This document shows, in pieces, positions 47,612 through 61,086 of a stretch of 64,000 nucleotides of DNA. Below the pieces are notes generated by a model. That model did not search any database. It had not been told where the DNA came from and was given only the letters and a program-made list of their open reading frames with translations. The stretch covers positions 248,001 through 312,000 of the forward strand of contig CALZFC010000058.1 in the NCBI GenBank assembly GCA_945643635.1, given 5' to 3'. Every line of letters starts with the position of its first letter. Position 1 is the first letter of the stretch. The DNA is from Allodiplogaster sudhausi. Lineage: Eukaryota > Nematoda > Chromadorea > Rhabditida > Diplogasteridae. A program made the position numbers and the translations under genes.

Positions 47612-50058
47612 TTATGACAATGGCTTGAGCAGGACGGAGTTGGTTTCATTTGAGTGAACGGCGTTAGCTTCTTGAGAGAAAGACATGAGAAAGGCGACAC
47701 TCCCAGTATGGAGAACGAAAAAGATACCGAAGAATGTGTGGCGAAGAGATAAACGGCGAGTGCAGCCACTCACGAAGACAGAAAAGCGGTCAACTGAGTT
47801 GAAGGAAACATATTATACACATTTCTTATGGAGAATTGTTTTATCTTTTTCCATCTAGAAAATTGTTTGTTTATTTATTTATGAATTGATCAAATAATGA
47901 TGCTATATTGCTGATATACACATAATACCTTGTAAACGGAGGGTAGAAGCGAAATCATTCGTAAAGGCGACTGATCTGAAAGCGAGTCATATGAAATATA
48001 TAAAAAATGAAAAATGTTACTGCATATAGGATTCATCTAAAAAGTATTAAAGTTCTTCCAACCTCAATTTTATCAAATAAAAAATAGTAAACCACAAACT
48101 CCTGTTCCTGTTTCCTCTGACGGCACGCGGAGGGACGCGGACAGCGACTCATCAGCGAAACGACGACGACAGCTGCCGTATTCAGGAGAATTTCAATGAG
48201 AAGGTACCAGCCTTAAATGAAATTCGTTCTTATTTTTATTAATTTGTTTACTCACAATCAGCTAAAATGATAGAATGACCAAGAATGGGAAGGCGGTCCG
48301 ATTTCGGCTGCCCGGTCGCGAGAATACTCACGATGACTGCCATGGACATCATGGTAGTCAGGCCCAGATTCACCTGGAGATTTGAAGTGGAATAAATGGC
48401 TGAGAGTTAAGAAAATCAAATACGAAACAAACTAGTCCAATTTTAAAGAGACTCGTTGGCTTACCGCATTTCCAATGATGCTGTCATCCCCTGCGAGAAA
48501 GAGTCCGATGAGGATGAGAATGCCGAGGAGGTAAGACGGGGCGATGATCAGGGCAACCTAGTTATCCATTCATGCTTTTTCATTCTTTGCAATAATGAAA
48601 GAAGGCCTACCCAAAATATTTACTGACGAATCAGTTATACATGCCCTGAAAATATAACGGTAAAACTACCTATAAATTAATAAAGAATATGGACAAAAGA
48701 TTCCTAAACGAACCATTCCTGACGTGTAGAAGCCCTGAAGCGGAGGCAAATACGTCCGTCCACTAAAGCGGACTTTCCACTCGGGGTTGTCCTCAAAGGG
48801 TTATGTAAGATAGAAGAGGATATGTAAGTGTACACCAATTCACGTCTATTCACATAACAAATCAAGATACAAAGATAAACGCGGATTCATGAAAGATGTG
48901 CTCGAATCGAAGAACATCTTCAGCGTAGTTGAAGAGCAGAAAGCAGTAGAAGCAGTTTTGGACGTCGAACGGGAAGCGTTCCATCTAGCCAGAAAGTACA
49001 TTCTTTTTCTATTTTTTTCCAATTCACAAATCTTCGCTGAAAATGATTGGGTAGAATAAACGAAACTCCTAATAAACGACCTCGTAAGGGCAGCTGAAAC
49101 CAACGTCAAACATGAAGAAAGTGGAAACGTGCCCTGTGCTGTTCACCTCAAAAGAAATCTCTCTTCAAGCATAACTCTTTTCTGTAACTAAAATTAAAAT
49201 GTATGCTCATAATCTGAGCAGATTGCTAACCGAGGCGGATTGAGCAAATGGTGGCTGAATTATTGTTGACAATGTACTGCAATTGTTATTATCTACGCTG
49301 TTTTAAAAATAAATATGTCACTAGAATTACATTATTCCCCGTTCAGTCTGCTCACCTTTCGCAAGTCGAGATCTCGGGCACCCAGAGTGATCCAATGTTT
49401 AAAAAAATCTCTTCGATTCCATTGTGATTCTCCACCTTCCACGTGAGACGAGGGTCTCGCCAATTCTACAGTAAATAAAGCTTATAAAATATCGTTTTAG
49501 CAAAAAAAAGAATATTCATAACTAAAGAACACTCGACCCCTTCCTTCTTTTTTGCGTACCAGAATGACTCCAAGAACGCTGTAATGCTGCGTTTGAGGTT
49601 CGTTCTGAATTATGCAGAATTTGTTGGTTCTGAACTGGCCTTGAAATGTCGTATGTTTATATTTAAGATAGTCGCTTAATCTATTTAAAAAATCAAATCT
49701 TGAGGTCTCGCCACGTAAGTGAGTGCAGAACCATGCGAACCACACCGTCCTTTGCCAGGCCTGCACGTCCATACGGACTGGCTTCACGGTTGTAGTGAGA
49801 GAGGAGAGTTTCTGTCAGATGAGAGAGCGAAACAGCAGAAAAGGCGGCTGCAAAGTGTTCGGTTTATAAGTATCCAATTTTATTACTTCAAGATAACTAT
49901 TAATAAAAAATTATACTTGAACCACAAAAGATCTTTAATTCAATTGTACATTCGTTTGTTGCGGATGATACGGGACGAATCAGGAGCAACCCAAGAAAAG
50001 CGATGAGGATGTTCGATTGAAAGCCACCGGGAAGCACTCGCGAAGTGCTTGAGCTCAT
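47612..50058 (-). pseudogene. Cys-loop ligand-gated ion channel, probable pseudogene (copy 2)
   Basis: The signal-peptide exon starts at 50058 (MSSSTSRVLP). Ligand-domain exons include NWRDPRLTW, LWVPEIST and the loop CPYEMERFPFDVQNC. M1 (APSYLLGILILIGLFLA), M2 (VNLGLTTMMSMAVIVSIL), M3 and M4 are recognisable. Relative to the neighbours, exon 2 lacks about 10 nt near 49730 (after VVRMVL), which shifts the frame. The short exon before M1 (48611-48645) lacks about 7 nt and has an in-frame TGA after MYN. Neither change is a multiple of three and together they do not compensate. A donor at ATG|GTTCTG could bypass the first but not the second. Confidence 0.8.
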
Positions 50059-50868
50059 GATTTCTCTGGTGGTGACAAACATCCCGGAATACTTAAAAAA
50101 GAAACACTTACCTCGCCATCTTGCACACATCTATTCTAAATGGGGTTTTTCTCTGCATTTCTCTCTTTCTCTTTCTCGCTCTATCTCTCTCTATCTCTAA
50201 ATCTCTCCCTCACACTGTCTCTTTCTCGTTTTCTGTTGTGCTTCACAGACGCATGTTCATACATGCAGAGCACTTTTCATTCGCAGCACATTTTATCCGT
50301 TTGCTGTTTGCCCCCCTCTCCCATCTCTTCTCATCATCAGAAATGAAGTGCCAAAAAATGGCCACATTCACGATCGTCTCTTGTTTCCTGCTGGCTTGAC
50401 CTTTTTCCACGTAAGCCGAGTGAGTATTTCCGAAGAGTAATCGCTTGAAGAATTGCTTTATTTCGTATAAACTCAGAGAAATGATGACAATGCAGCAGGC
50501 ATCATGGTTCGCAGTTCTTTCCCCTCTTTGTCTTTCTCATTTAGACTTTTTTCTTTCTCTCCTTTTCTCTATCATTTTCAAATTCTTCACATAATTTCTA
50601 TCGTGCTCAGGTTGGCAAAGAAATGACAAATACCGGCTTTACTCCCAACAATCGGTGGATTGTCATCGCTCCATCCGTACAACCCAAAGTAGCATTTTGC
50701 AGGTGTATGTATGTCTTTCTATTGTATATTTGAATTTGTTATGTGCACTCAATGGGTAGACAATCGTAGTAAAAAAAGGTTAATCACTTGAAGCGGCACT
50801 CGAATAAAAAAGCGAGCTAAAAAAAAGTATACCAGTTAAAAGTGAAATGGTAGTCGCTCGAAAAGTTA

Positions 50869-53597
50869 TTATAAAAGACTAAATAGAATGGCCACTGGAT
50901 TGAAGGGCAGACTGTGGTCGTTCTTCATGAGAAGGGCGAGATTCCAGGTGTGGAGAGCGAGGAAGACAGCGAAGCAAGCGAAGCGGGGAGAGAAACGACG
51001 GAGACGCGCATCGCACACTCCGAGCGTAGAATAGTTGGCCATGTAGCACACTCACATCAAAGTACAAGATAGGCTTTTTTCTGTTTGCATAATTACATAT
51101 CCAATTAAATAAAGTTGAATCATACATGTTTAAGAGAACCCATATTAGAATTAGCACCTACATAGAGAACGGCAGGCTAAAGCGGATCGTTTCGCACAGT
51201 TGAATCCCCTGCAAAGGTACACAAGAATATGTTAAAGATGGAGAGCACAAGTAGGTTTGAGAACTTATTTTTTTTAAACAATTATTTAAACAAAATGACC
51301 CTTCATTCCGCTTGCGCTTGCAGCACGCGGATACCAACGGACTTCCACTCATCACAGAGACCACGATCACGGCCGTGGTAATCAATAGAATTTCCAGCAC
51401 AATATACCATCCTCAATTAGGGATATCCATTCATTTTTTCTTATTTAACCATAAGATTAAGTATAATTAAGAATGCGAAAAAGACACCTAGAATGGGAAG
51501 CGAGTCTGATTTGGGCTGCCCGGTCGCGAGAATACTCACGATGACTGACATGGACATCATCGTGGTCAAGCCGAGATTGACCTTGAGGGGGAGAGAGAAG
51601 GATTTAGAGAACGAAAGAGAGAGAGAGAGAAAGCGAGAATGACTGAAAGCAATATAATTTATTGTAAACAAGTATGACAAAACTACACCAAACCGCATTC
51701 CCAATCACATTCTCACTGTCAGCGAGAAAGAGGCCGATGAGAATGAGGATTCCGAGGAAGTACGAAGGCGCAATTACCAGCGCCACCTGTCAATTATTTT
51801 TTTCTTTATTTCGTTTGCAAGCTAATCTTCTAGACAAACCCAAAATGTCGGTTTCCTTATCATTGTGATATTATACATGGCCTGAAATTGAAAGCTACCT
51901 CGAGCTCAGTGATGTATTTTGAAGAACAAAGGAAAGTATTTACGTTTGATCAATCTTACCTCTGTTTCAAATGTTTTTTTACTATATAAAAGGAATTGTA
52001 CAAACCTTAGCGACGGTGTAGCGTTTGGCCTCTGGAGCATAATAGGTCTTGTCGATTAAGAGAAGTTCCCACTCTGTGTTGTGCTTGAAAAAAGCAAAGT
52101 AGTTTGTGAGAGTACAAATGTTTCCCTCTAAAGTGGCTAGTATAGTGAACACTTATATTCCCGGCCGACTTCATGGTCAGTAACTATGTATAAGAGATTT
52201 TCAACTCACATAGATGAATGTCCTGTTATGATAGGCGTGTTCAAGTCGCAGAACGTCTTCTTCGTAATTGAAGAGAAGAAAGCAATAGAAGCAGTTTTGA
52301 ATGTCAAATGGGAACATCTCCATCTCAACAAATGCATTAATTTTATGCCATTCACAGATCTTTACTATAAGTCAAATAGAAAACTAATAACGATTTTTTT
52401 CTTTCCCAAAGAGAGAAAACAATTGTTCGCCATTCATTGCATATACATATTTCAATAGCAAAACCTTTTAAAAAGTGTGGACCGTGTCTATCAACTAAAG
52501 TTGAGGGATCTCAGGAATGTCTAGATATGGAGTGAAATAGAGGTTAGTCAGTGAACTCGATTGCATGTGATACTCCCTCTAACGATTAAATAGCTACTCT
52601 GATAACATATTCAGAACAGATCGGGAGCCACCTTGAACGGGCAGCTGAAGTCGACGTCGAACATGAAGAAAACGGAAACATCTCCCGTGCTGTTCACCTC
52701 AAGCGAATAAATACAGAACCTTGTATCGTGATTTACAAGGATTTTTTCTAGTATTAGTTTAAGCATATGTACATCCGAATGTACGTATGTACGTATGTAT
52801 TTGTAATGCTGTAATCAGAAATATCAAGCGAGAAATGTAAACCGTTGCCGACTGAGCCTGTGCTGGCTGAATGATTGCTGACATGGTGCTGCAATCTTAC
52901 AACATTTATACAGCATTTTCATTGTATCATTATTGCGCAAACAAATGTGCATGAATAAACCTCTCGCAAGTCGCAATCTCAGGCACCCAGATGGCTCCAA
53001 GCTTCAGAAAGAGCTCCTCTATGCCGTCGTGTTCCGTTTCATTCCAAACTAGACGAGGGTCATGCCAGTTCTGGAGAAGTATTCGTGTGGTTTCGAATGA
53101 ATATTAGAATGAAAACTGCGAAGGCATCGTCAGGGATATCTTTTTTTATTTCATACGTTGTTAATAATTTTATAATTATCGCAAACCAGCATTATCCCAA
53201 GAACGCTGGAGTGCTGCGTCTTTGGCTCATCCTAAACGATTATTCGTCGCATCACTAGCTTCTTTTCAAAACCATACTACTATCTCAAACATTAAAAGTG
53301 TTTTGAGGTCATACCACGAAATTGAGCCGGGCATACTGTAGCGTCATTCTGACCACGCCACCATTGGCCAGGCCGCCGGCTCTTCCATAGGGACTGGCCG
53401 CCCTGTTGTAGTGAGCGAGGAGTGATTCAGTGAGGTGAGAGAGGGCGGATGCAGAGAAGGCTAATAAGATTTATGTAATGGAAAACAATTCAGGTGTAAA
53501 TGATGTTTACATGTTCTAGCAGTGAATTTCATCATAGCGACAAAAGAGAACCAGCTAGTGTCATAGGAATATCATAGGAAAGGAAACCTATGCACAT
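50869..53597 (-). CDS. Cys-loop ligand-gated ion channel subunit (copy 3)
   Basis: An apparently intact pentameric receptor subunit of about 400 residues, minus strand. Exons read ALSHLTESLLAHYNRAASPYG, DEPKTQHSSVLGIML, NWHDPRLVW, IWVPEIATC, VNSTGDVSVFFMFDV, then the Cys loop CPFKMEMFPFDIQNC (13 between cysteines). M1 is LVIAPSYFLGILILIGLFLA, M2 VNLGLTTMMSMSVIVSILAT, M3 WYIVLEILLITTAVIVVSVM, and M4 FACFAVFLALHTWNLALLM. The intron before the Cys-loop exon is unusually long for this array (about 300 nt). The first exon is uncertain: an ATG at 53597 gives a compatible 15-codon exon but a weak signal peptide. The ligand is unknown. No anion-type PAR motif precedes M2. Confidence 0.75.
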
Positions 53598-54267
53598 ATT
53601 GAAATGGTACCTCTATCAATCGCTGTGCTTTCATTGGTTGAAACCGCTGATAATAGCCGTTGGACCGTCAATATTCCAAAAAGAGAGAGGTGGATCATTG
53701 GCGAGCATAGAAGCATTGACAGGCTATGATCTCAAAATAGGAATATATCGCTCAAATTTGGAGTTGTCCTTAGGCTCACGCTTCAAGAACCATCATCTAA
53801 CGATAAGCTGTGCACCTCTCTCTTTCTCTTTCTATATCTTTCAAATTCCTCTCTCTTTCTCTTTCTCTCTCTCGCTCTCTTTCTCTCTTCTATATTTTTG
53901 CTCACTTCCTCCCTTCCCTACACTCAAGCGCTCAAGAGTGAAACCTTCCTTCAACTCTCTGGTTCCCTTTCATCTCTACTACCAACGAGAATGAAATGTC
54001 CACATTTCAATTCGTCTCCAGTTTCCCGAGCATGACTGGAATGTTTTTTTCTCTAGATACTATTTACCTCTTTTTTTGGACATGGAAGTGCCGCGTATGA
54101 AGTCCGTATCAAAAGGCGTAGTTGAAAAATGTCTAGGAGTCGGTTGAATGAAAAGAGTTGAATAAAAGGCAAAAATGTCATCTGTTCATGCCATCTTAAG
54201 CCGAAAGAAGAAGAATAACATCCACTGCGCAACAAATGTAAATTCATTAAATGTTTATGCCAAACAA

Positions 54268-57135
54268 TTAATCGTACAGTGCATAATCATAGTCAAAGTG
54301 TCGGTTGATGGAGTAGGAGAGGAACCAGCAGAGGTTCACAATGTGGAGGCCAATGAAGATGAGGAAGGAACAGTTGCGGAGAGAGAGGAAGCGAGGGATG
54401 CGGAGGGAGGAGCAGGAGAGAACGAATGAGAAGACTGAGAGGGCTGGCACTGAAGGAGCGAAAGAATCTGACCGTCTAGGCTGTGGAATTTATTTTCAAA
54501 ATCAATCTAAAAAATGTTTTGAGTTGCACAATTTGTCAAGAGTACCTTTTTCAAGAATCTTGCAGAAGTTGGGTGCTGAGGTGGAGTTTAATCTGAACGT
54601 TTTCAATTAGCAATATTTTTTCACTGTTTATAATTATAGCGCGTGGTGGTTTCTTTCAGATCATATAAACAAAATTAATGATCGCGATCGATGAACTAAT
54701 GACAACATTCCGCTTGGACCCGAAATAATAAATGTCGAACAAAAAGGTGGCATAAACTGACAGATTTCGCGTTCGACTAATGCAGCCTTCGCTCTTCTTG
54801 CTTTTTCGAAACACCACAGAAACGATAATCACGACCACAGTCACCAGCAGAATCTCGTTCAGGATGAACCAACCTCAACGAATTCGGCTACTATGGCTTT
54901 TATAATAAAGGAGCAAAGCATTAGCAATAGGGAAAATGATTTCGAAAGATCACTTTTTTAACAATAAGAGATTTTCATCCAACCAAGAACTGGGAGCCCA
55001 TCCGCTTTTGGCAAAGAAGTTGCGAGGAAGCTCACAATTACGGCCATCGACATCATTGCAGTCAGGCCGAGATCGACCTGAATGAGAGAGAGGCCAAGAT
55101 AAAAGAGAGAAGAGAGAGAGGGAGAGAAAAAGAGGGTTAGCAAGCGAGATGGAGCTGACAGGAATATGTGCATGCACATTTTTCAGAGGAGAAATGAGGA
55201 CATCGTGAAGGAAGATCAGTTTAAACTTAGAAAATGAGTAAGTTGAAGGTGAGATAGAGGAAACATCTATGAAGCATCCAGTCATTTCTGGAATTAAAAC
55301 CCTCTAACCGCGTTGCCGACCGAGCGGTTTTCTTCGGAGAGAAAGAGTGCGAGAAGGATGAGAGTCCCGAGGAGAAAGGAAGGCACGATGACCAGGGAGA
55401 TCTTTCAATGTAACTATTAGCTCTGATAATTAGCATTAATTATCAGCTTGCTTTATTATTTTTTATTATTTTTTTATTGGTTATAATCGTAAGTTATTAT
55501 CTGAAGTATTTTACAGATTGTTTTCCAGCTTTGACCTCAAAATCACATCTTTGTGGCTGACCCAGAAATGTGGCCGTCGTGTCAAGATGACGTGATAAAC
55601 TCCCTGAATTGAATAATATCATTTGGTCTTATAGGTAAGCTCCGAATTTCTCATAAATAAATATGTTCATACATAATAGATATGCACTCAATATACAAGT
55701 TTTGCATTCAAATTCGAGAATAGAAGAATGAGTTGAAGTTGATGAACAAGAAAAACCAACCATCGCCGACAAAGCGTGCTTCTCTTGGGGCGGCCAGTAG
55801 TACGTTCCATTTAATGCCATTTCCCACTCTGGAGTGCCCTGAAGAAATAACATTACTTGAAAAGTACATTTGTAGTCTCTACTGACTTGAACACTGTATG
55901 TCCACATTCCATCCCCATTTATGTTTTTGTTTTCAAACCTGCAAATAGCAATCTTTGTGAACTGAGAGGGCGAGCCGAAGGACTTCGTTCGGATAGTTGG
56001 TAAGAAGGAAACAGTACGTGCAGATCTGCACGTCGAATGGGAAACTTGCGACCTGAGCAGCCAAGGGCTGGAGTGTAGAAATCGAACCTTTTTTTTTATG
56101 AAATTACAAAATACAGAAGAAAGCGAGCTCTTACAGTTAGCAGACAATTGTATGCAGCCTCTATTGTGAAGAGCATGCTCACTTCACCCGTGTGGTAGAC
56201 CTCAATTTTCTTCATCTCAAGGAATTTGATTTTGAAAACTATAAAGTTAATTACAGTTAGAAAGTTGGAACCATGAATCTGAAACTGACTCGTGCTGATT
56301 GTGCAAAGTGTCCTTGTGCGATACTAGCGGATGCGCTAAAAAATCTAATTTCATTGAATATTTTTTAACACAATGAATTACGAAATGTTAGGAAACGGAA
56401 ACCAATCGCAAGCGGTGAACTCGGGAACCCAGAGTCGTTTAGCATTCAGAACGACGACCTCCACCCCGCCGTGCAAGGAAGAGTTCCAGACGAGCCGAGG
56501 GTCTCGCCACTCCTGCCAAATTTTACAAGATTATTCTCTATTTTAATTCATGAATCTAAAATTTGAGAGTTGGAAGGAATGTCTCTTGGGAGATCTGTAT
56601 TTTCACAAGAATAACTTGTAAATGTCCATATGCCTAAGACAATGAGGGATGGGTTTAAATAATGAAGATAAAAACCATACCACGAACACGCTGAGCGTAT
56701 TGAAATGAAGTGCACGCGGCTCGTCCTGAAATCATAGAGGTGCATTACAAACACAACTAAATTAAATGAACAAAGCTAAGACAGTTCCAAGACTTTGAAA
56801 GAATCAGCGACTAACAAGGAAGGTGAGCGTTGCTGCCTCAAGGTTCATCTTCACAACGCCGCCCTTTGACTGCCATTCTGCCTCCCCGTACGGGCTGATG
56901 TCCTTCTCGTAGTTGGCCAGCAGAGATGAGAGGAAGGAACTGGAGTCCGCTAGAAAAAAGAAGAGACAAACATAAGGCACGATGAAAAGAACTTCACCGA
57001 TTTTGTCACTGAACTAGGTTTATATTCAATTTGGAAACAATTTGACCCACATAAATCTGAAGATGTATTTCCACTGATTTCGAGGGCGATGAAGGAAACA
57101 AGAAAAGATATTGATATTGCGTTGCAAGCGGCCAT
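54268..57135 (-). CDS. Cys-loop ligand-gated ion channel subunit (copy 4)
   Basis: An intact-looking subunit of about 400 residues. The signal peptide starts at 57135 (MAACNAISISFLVSF). Next come SSLLANYEKDISPYGEAEW, DEPRALHFN, EWRDPRLVW and LWVPEFTAC. The Cys loop is CLLTVASFPFDVQIC: the standard 13-residue spacing holds only if the acceptor gctgctcag at 56053-56061 is used rather than the nearer one upstream. M1 (LVIVPSFLLGTLILLALFLS), M2 (GLTAMMSMAVIVSFLAT), M3 (ILNEILLVTVVVIIVSVVF) and M4 (LRNCSFLIFIGLHIVNLCW) follow. The M3-M4 loop is short, with SRTRN. The tail ends HFDYDYALYD. It belongs with the same divergent nematode receptor group as its neighbours. Confidence 0.8.
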
Positions 57136-57938
57136 TCCGACTGCTGGCTGAGTTTCTTTCTCCCGTCTTTCAGCAGTTTTCCTATGAAGCGGTTTGAAAA
57201 TGAGTTTGCTAAGTAAATACAGAACACTAATAGGACTGGCAAATTCGACGGCTATGAGGGAAAAATATGAATGCATACATGTACACATTTATTTCTGAGA
57301 ACGACAGCAATATCATTGTATAATACCAAGCAACATCATACTATAGAATGAAGATATGTATCTTTATACACATATGTATGTACGTTCATATATCTACATA
57401 CATATTCACAACAGGAAAGCGACAAAGAGTTAACAAATTGCGCACTCTAGGAATGCTACATTTGACAGGGTCATATTTTCTTTCTCTTCCTTGTCTCTCT
57501 TCATCTTCTATGTACTTTTTCTTCACTCTGACGACCATTGTTTGTCCCGAATTTCCTTCCTATTACTCACGATCTGCCAGTTGACATTTTCGATCTTTTC
57601 CGGCACCCTTGGTCCCTGAGCAGTTTCCAAATTCGGTCTCATATTTCATTATTCCAAGATATACACACATCTCCGTATGTGCATGCGAAAAATATATTTG
57701 GACTTCACCTGCCTCTTGTGCTGATAAACGATCATAGTCTGCCACCACGAGTTAGAGAGAGAACGAGAAACAAATCCCACATTTTATCAAGTTCACACAT
57801 CATTATGAGTTCTTTATCTCTCTGCCAGGCTGCAACAAATCGCATAAACCTTCCACAGCATCTGCATTACTATTCCATGGAGCTGTAATTCTGGGACATC
57901 TAGTGAAATATAGTAGCTATTCAGCTGATTTAAACATG

Positions 57939-58546
57939 CTAATAACGATTTGTCGAATAAGACATGAACCAGGCCATGTTTGCAATGTGAAGGACAAAGA
58001 ACACGAAGAAGAACGCGTTGCGAAGAGAGAGAAAACGATGAGAAATGAGACAAGAAGTGAGAGCTGAAGTCGGTGCTGAGCTCGATTTGTTCACGTCCGG
58101 AACTCTGTATATGTATATCAATTTAATTTGTTTATAAATTAAGTCCTCGTTTGAAAGAGAGGAAAGAAAGCAAAACCTCTGTGGAAGTTCACAAAATTCT
58201 GTTGAACTGACTTGCGTCGTATGCAGTTTGAAAGCTTCTTGTTGCGCCCAATCAGCGAAACAACGATGACGGCGATCGTAATCAGAACAATCTCCAGCAG
58301 GGTATACCAGCCTGAATCTCATATTCATTTCATCACTCGGACACTCAAAACTGATAGCTATTCGTTTCATGTGCCACTTGCTCCTCACTTACCGAGAACG
58401 GGTAGCACTTCCCCTTTCGGAAGTGAGGTCGCCAGAATGCTCACAATGACTGCCATCGACATCATGGTGATCAGGCCGAGGTTCACCTCAATTGAACAAC
58501 AAAAAAATAGGGGGTAAAAAATTCAAAAAAAAAAGTGAGGAGTGTG

Positions 58547-58580
<34 letters not shown>

Positions 58581-59623
58581 CAATTAAAAATCACTTGTTC
58601 ATATATGCTTATTAGAAATGCTTGCCTACCGCATTGCCAACAAGAGCCTCTTCCTCGGATAAGAAAAGGCCAAGAAAAATGAGCAGTCCGAGAAGGAAGG
58701 AAGGAACGATGACAAGGTAGACCTCAAGGTGAAGACTGTTGAAATGGACGAATTGTGAGATTGAACATGAATTCTAACCCAAAACTCAGGCCGACGTGTC
58801 ATCTGGATATAGATGAAACCCTGAAGAAATACGATTCTTTTTAAATTGCAATCGCGAAATTAATAATATATTTGATAACTTTATTTCTTCTAATAGAGTG
58901 AATATTCTTCTGAAATGAAAATGAAAGGCATGCCATTGTAGCGATGGCATGAGAATTGATTGGCGGCTCTTCCTCAATGCGACCGAGAGTGAGATTCCAC
59001 TCCGAAGTGTCCTCAACAAAGCGCGTTTTGCAGCTAATACTATGTTTTTCAAACACTCATTTTGCGTACTAATGTAAATGTCGATCAAATAATAGTATAA
59101 GGATTTTGTAGGTCTTGGAATTGCAAACAAACATGGACGTTGACATCGTCGTGAATCAAAAGCTCCATTTTCAACACATCGCTCTCATAATTATAGAGGA
59201 TGAAGCAGTAGTAGCAGTTTTGAACATCGAACGGGAAATCATCGACCTTCAGATAAAATATCCTTCTTCCAAATAAACTTTAAAAGCATTGAAATATTCA
59301 CATACATTTAATAGACAAGGAAAAATTATTTTCAGTGAATTTATGAAAATTTCTGATTTCTGATCATTAGAAGAAATAGTGAAAATAACCTCAAGTTGGC
59401 AAGTGAAAGCAACGTCAAACATAAAGAACATCGTAACGTTCCCTGATGCTCCGACCTGCAGGGCGAAATGAAAATGACATTACATTTAATCTAGATAAAG
59501 AAGATGAAACCCACTCTGGCAGCCTGTGTGAATGGAGCTTCAGGGACTGTGGCTGATGTGCTGAAAGGCAGCGAAAATTAGACAGACGAGAGAGAACGAG
59601 GAAACGAGAGAGATCAAGAGAGC

Positions 59624-59668
<45 letters not shown>

Positions 59669-60301
59669 ACAGAAGCGGGATGAGATATGCAAAGAATGAC
59701 AAAGTGATCAACCTCTCGCAAGTCGAGAACTCTGGCACCCATAGCTGCTGGATGCTCAGGACAAATTCGCTTGCACCGCCAAACTCCGAGGAGTTCCATC
59801 GGAGGCGAGGATCGTGCCATTCCTGGAGAATGTAATTGAAATGAATAAACAAAAAAATAAATCAGTTAAAAATGCACCGACCACGCGAATTCCAAGCGAG
59901 TTGAAATGCTGGCCACGTGGTTCGTCCTGTGTTAGAAGTTCATTCAGAATTCCATTATTACAAAATGAATGACAATTTCTTCACTGTCGTTACTAATAAA
60001 GGGAAGATGAATCCTCTCGGAGTGTCTAACCACGTAGGTAAGCGACGCGTACTCGAGAGTGATGCGCACCACTCCGCCCTTCTCCTGCCAGTCCGCTCTT
60101 CCATACGGACTCATAGCCTTGTGGTATCGCGAAAGGAGAGAGGTCAGCAGTCGATTATTCGCTGCCTTCGCATCCATTGACACTGACAGAAACATAGCAA
60201 TGACATTTATCAATGATTGGTTCCTAACCATTTTCACTGTGAGCTTCGAGAGCCGTGGAAGTAGGAAGGCGAAAGAATGCCAGAATGATGAATTGAAGCA
60301 T
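57939..60301 (-). CDS. Cys-loop ligand-gated ion channel subunit (copy 5)
   Basis: Thirteen exons give 399 residues: 60301-60238, 60182-60034, 59926-59882, 59822-59713, 59560-59515, 59455-59390, 59246-59133, 59011-58934, 58820-58779, 58722-58630, 58486-58393, 58311-58177, 58102-57939. A signal peptide (MLQFIILAFFRLP) is followed by EWHDPRLRW (loop D region), WVPEFSTC, and the Cys loop CQLEVDDFPFDVQNC with exactly 13 residues between cysteines. M1 is LVIVPSFLLGLLIFLGLFLS, M2 VNLGLITMMSMAVIVSILAT, M3 WYTLLEIVLITIAVIVVSLI, and M4 NAFFFVFFVLHIANMAWFM. The intron after 58934 starts with GC. The full, intact frame makes this the reference copy for the array. Its agonist cannot be told from sequence. 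Confidence 0.88.
58554..58582 (+). repeat. (AG)n microsatellite
   Basis: A pure AG run inside an intron of receptor copy 5. A similar (AG)n run lies at 59632-59666 in another intron of the same gene. Confidence 0.9.
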
Positions 60302-60302
60302 G

Positions 60303-60360
60303 TTCTGCTTTAGATCGGCCGCTGCTTGCAGTTCTGCTTTAGATCGGCCGCTGCTTGCAG
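60303..60360 (+). repeat. 29-bp tandem duplication just upstream of receptor copy 5
   Basis: The 29-bp unit beginning ttctgctttagatcggccgc occurs twice back to back. It ends one base before the ATG of receptor copy 5 (read on the minus strand), so the duplication is in its 5' UTR or promoter. Confidence 0.85.
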
Positions 60361-61086
60361 GCTGAATTTATCACAATTTGTTAGATAAATAAGAATAAAA
60401 TAAATTAATATATAAACGTTAACATCGATAAATTAAACTACTGTAATGAAAGAATACTAAAAAGTAATTTTAAAATAGACTGATGGGTGGCATGACAAAG
60501 CTCACGAAGCGATCGGAAAGTGTTAATACATTTTAACCCTTAAGGTTTTTTTTAAACAATAAGTGTGTATGTGCAAAAGTTTAGTGGCGTAGACAACCTT
60601 CCATCAGCTCGCTCGAATTTCACCTGGCACCTGACTTGAGGTTGGTAAACAGAAGGCCAGAAGGTCCTTCCTCATCATGCTTCACGCAATTTAACAGCAA
60701 AGGTTCCATAAGCTGATGGAAGTCGGTAATCAAGAGAAGAAAATAGGTACGCGACAATAGATAAGATAAATAGGCCCTCCATCACAAGTAAAAAAAAATA
60801 TGAAATGTGCTTATTAAAACAGCATATGGAGCATAGACAGAGCAGCTGTGCAACTTTTCGGCATATAATTTTAATTAAGATAAAAAAGAAGCAAAAGAAA
60901 GCTCTTTTCCTTCCTGGCAGACTGATCTGTATTCTGTAGAGTCACTCAATTGCACTGATCCATTCCGTCGTGTATGAATAGATTTGTGTCCAAACGAAGG
61001 TTTCTTTCAAAGCGAATAAAATTTGTTCAAACAAATATATTTGGAAAAAAGAACAACAGGGAATGGGCATGCGAAAGGGAAGTTGT
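60361..61086. other. Intergenic
   Basis: A/T-rich sequence between receptor copy 5 and the ET-module-like gene. I see no supported gene. Confidence 0.6.
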
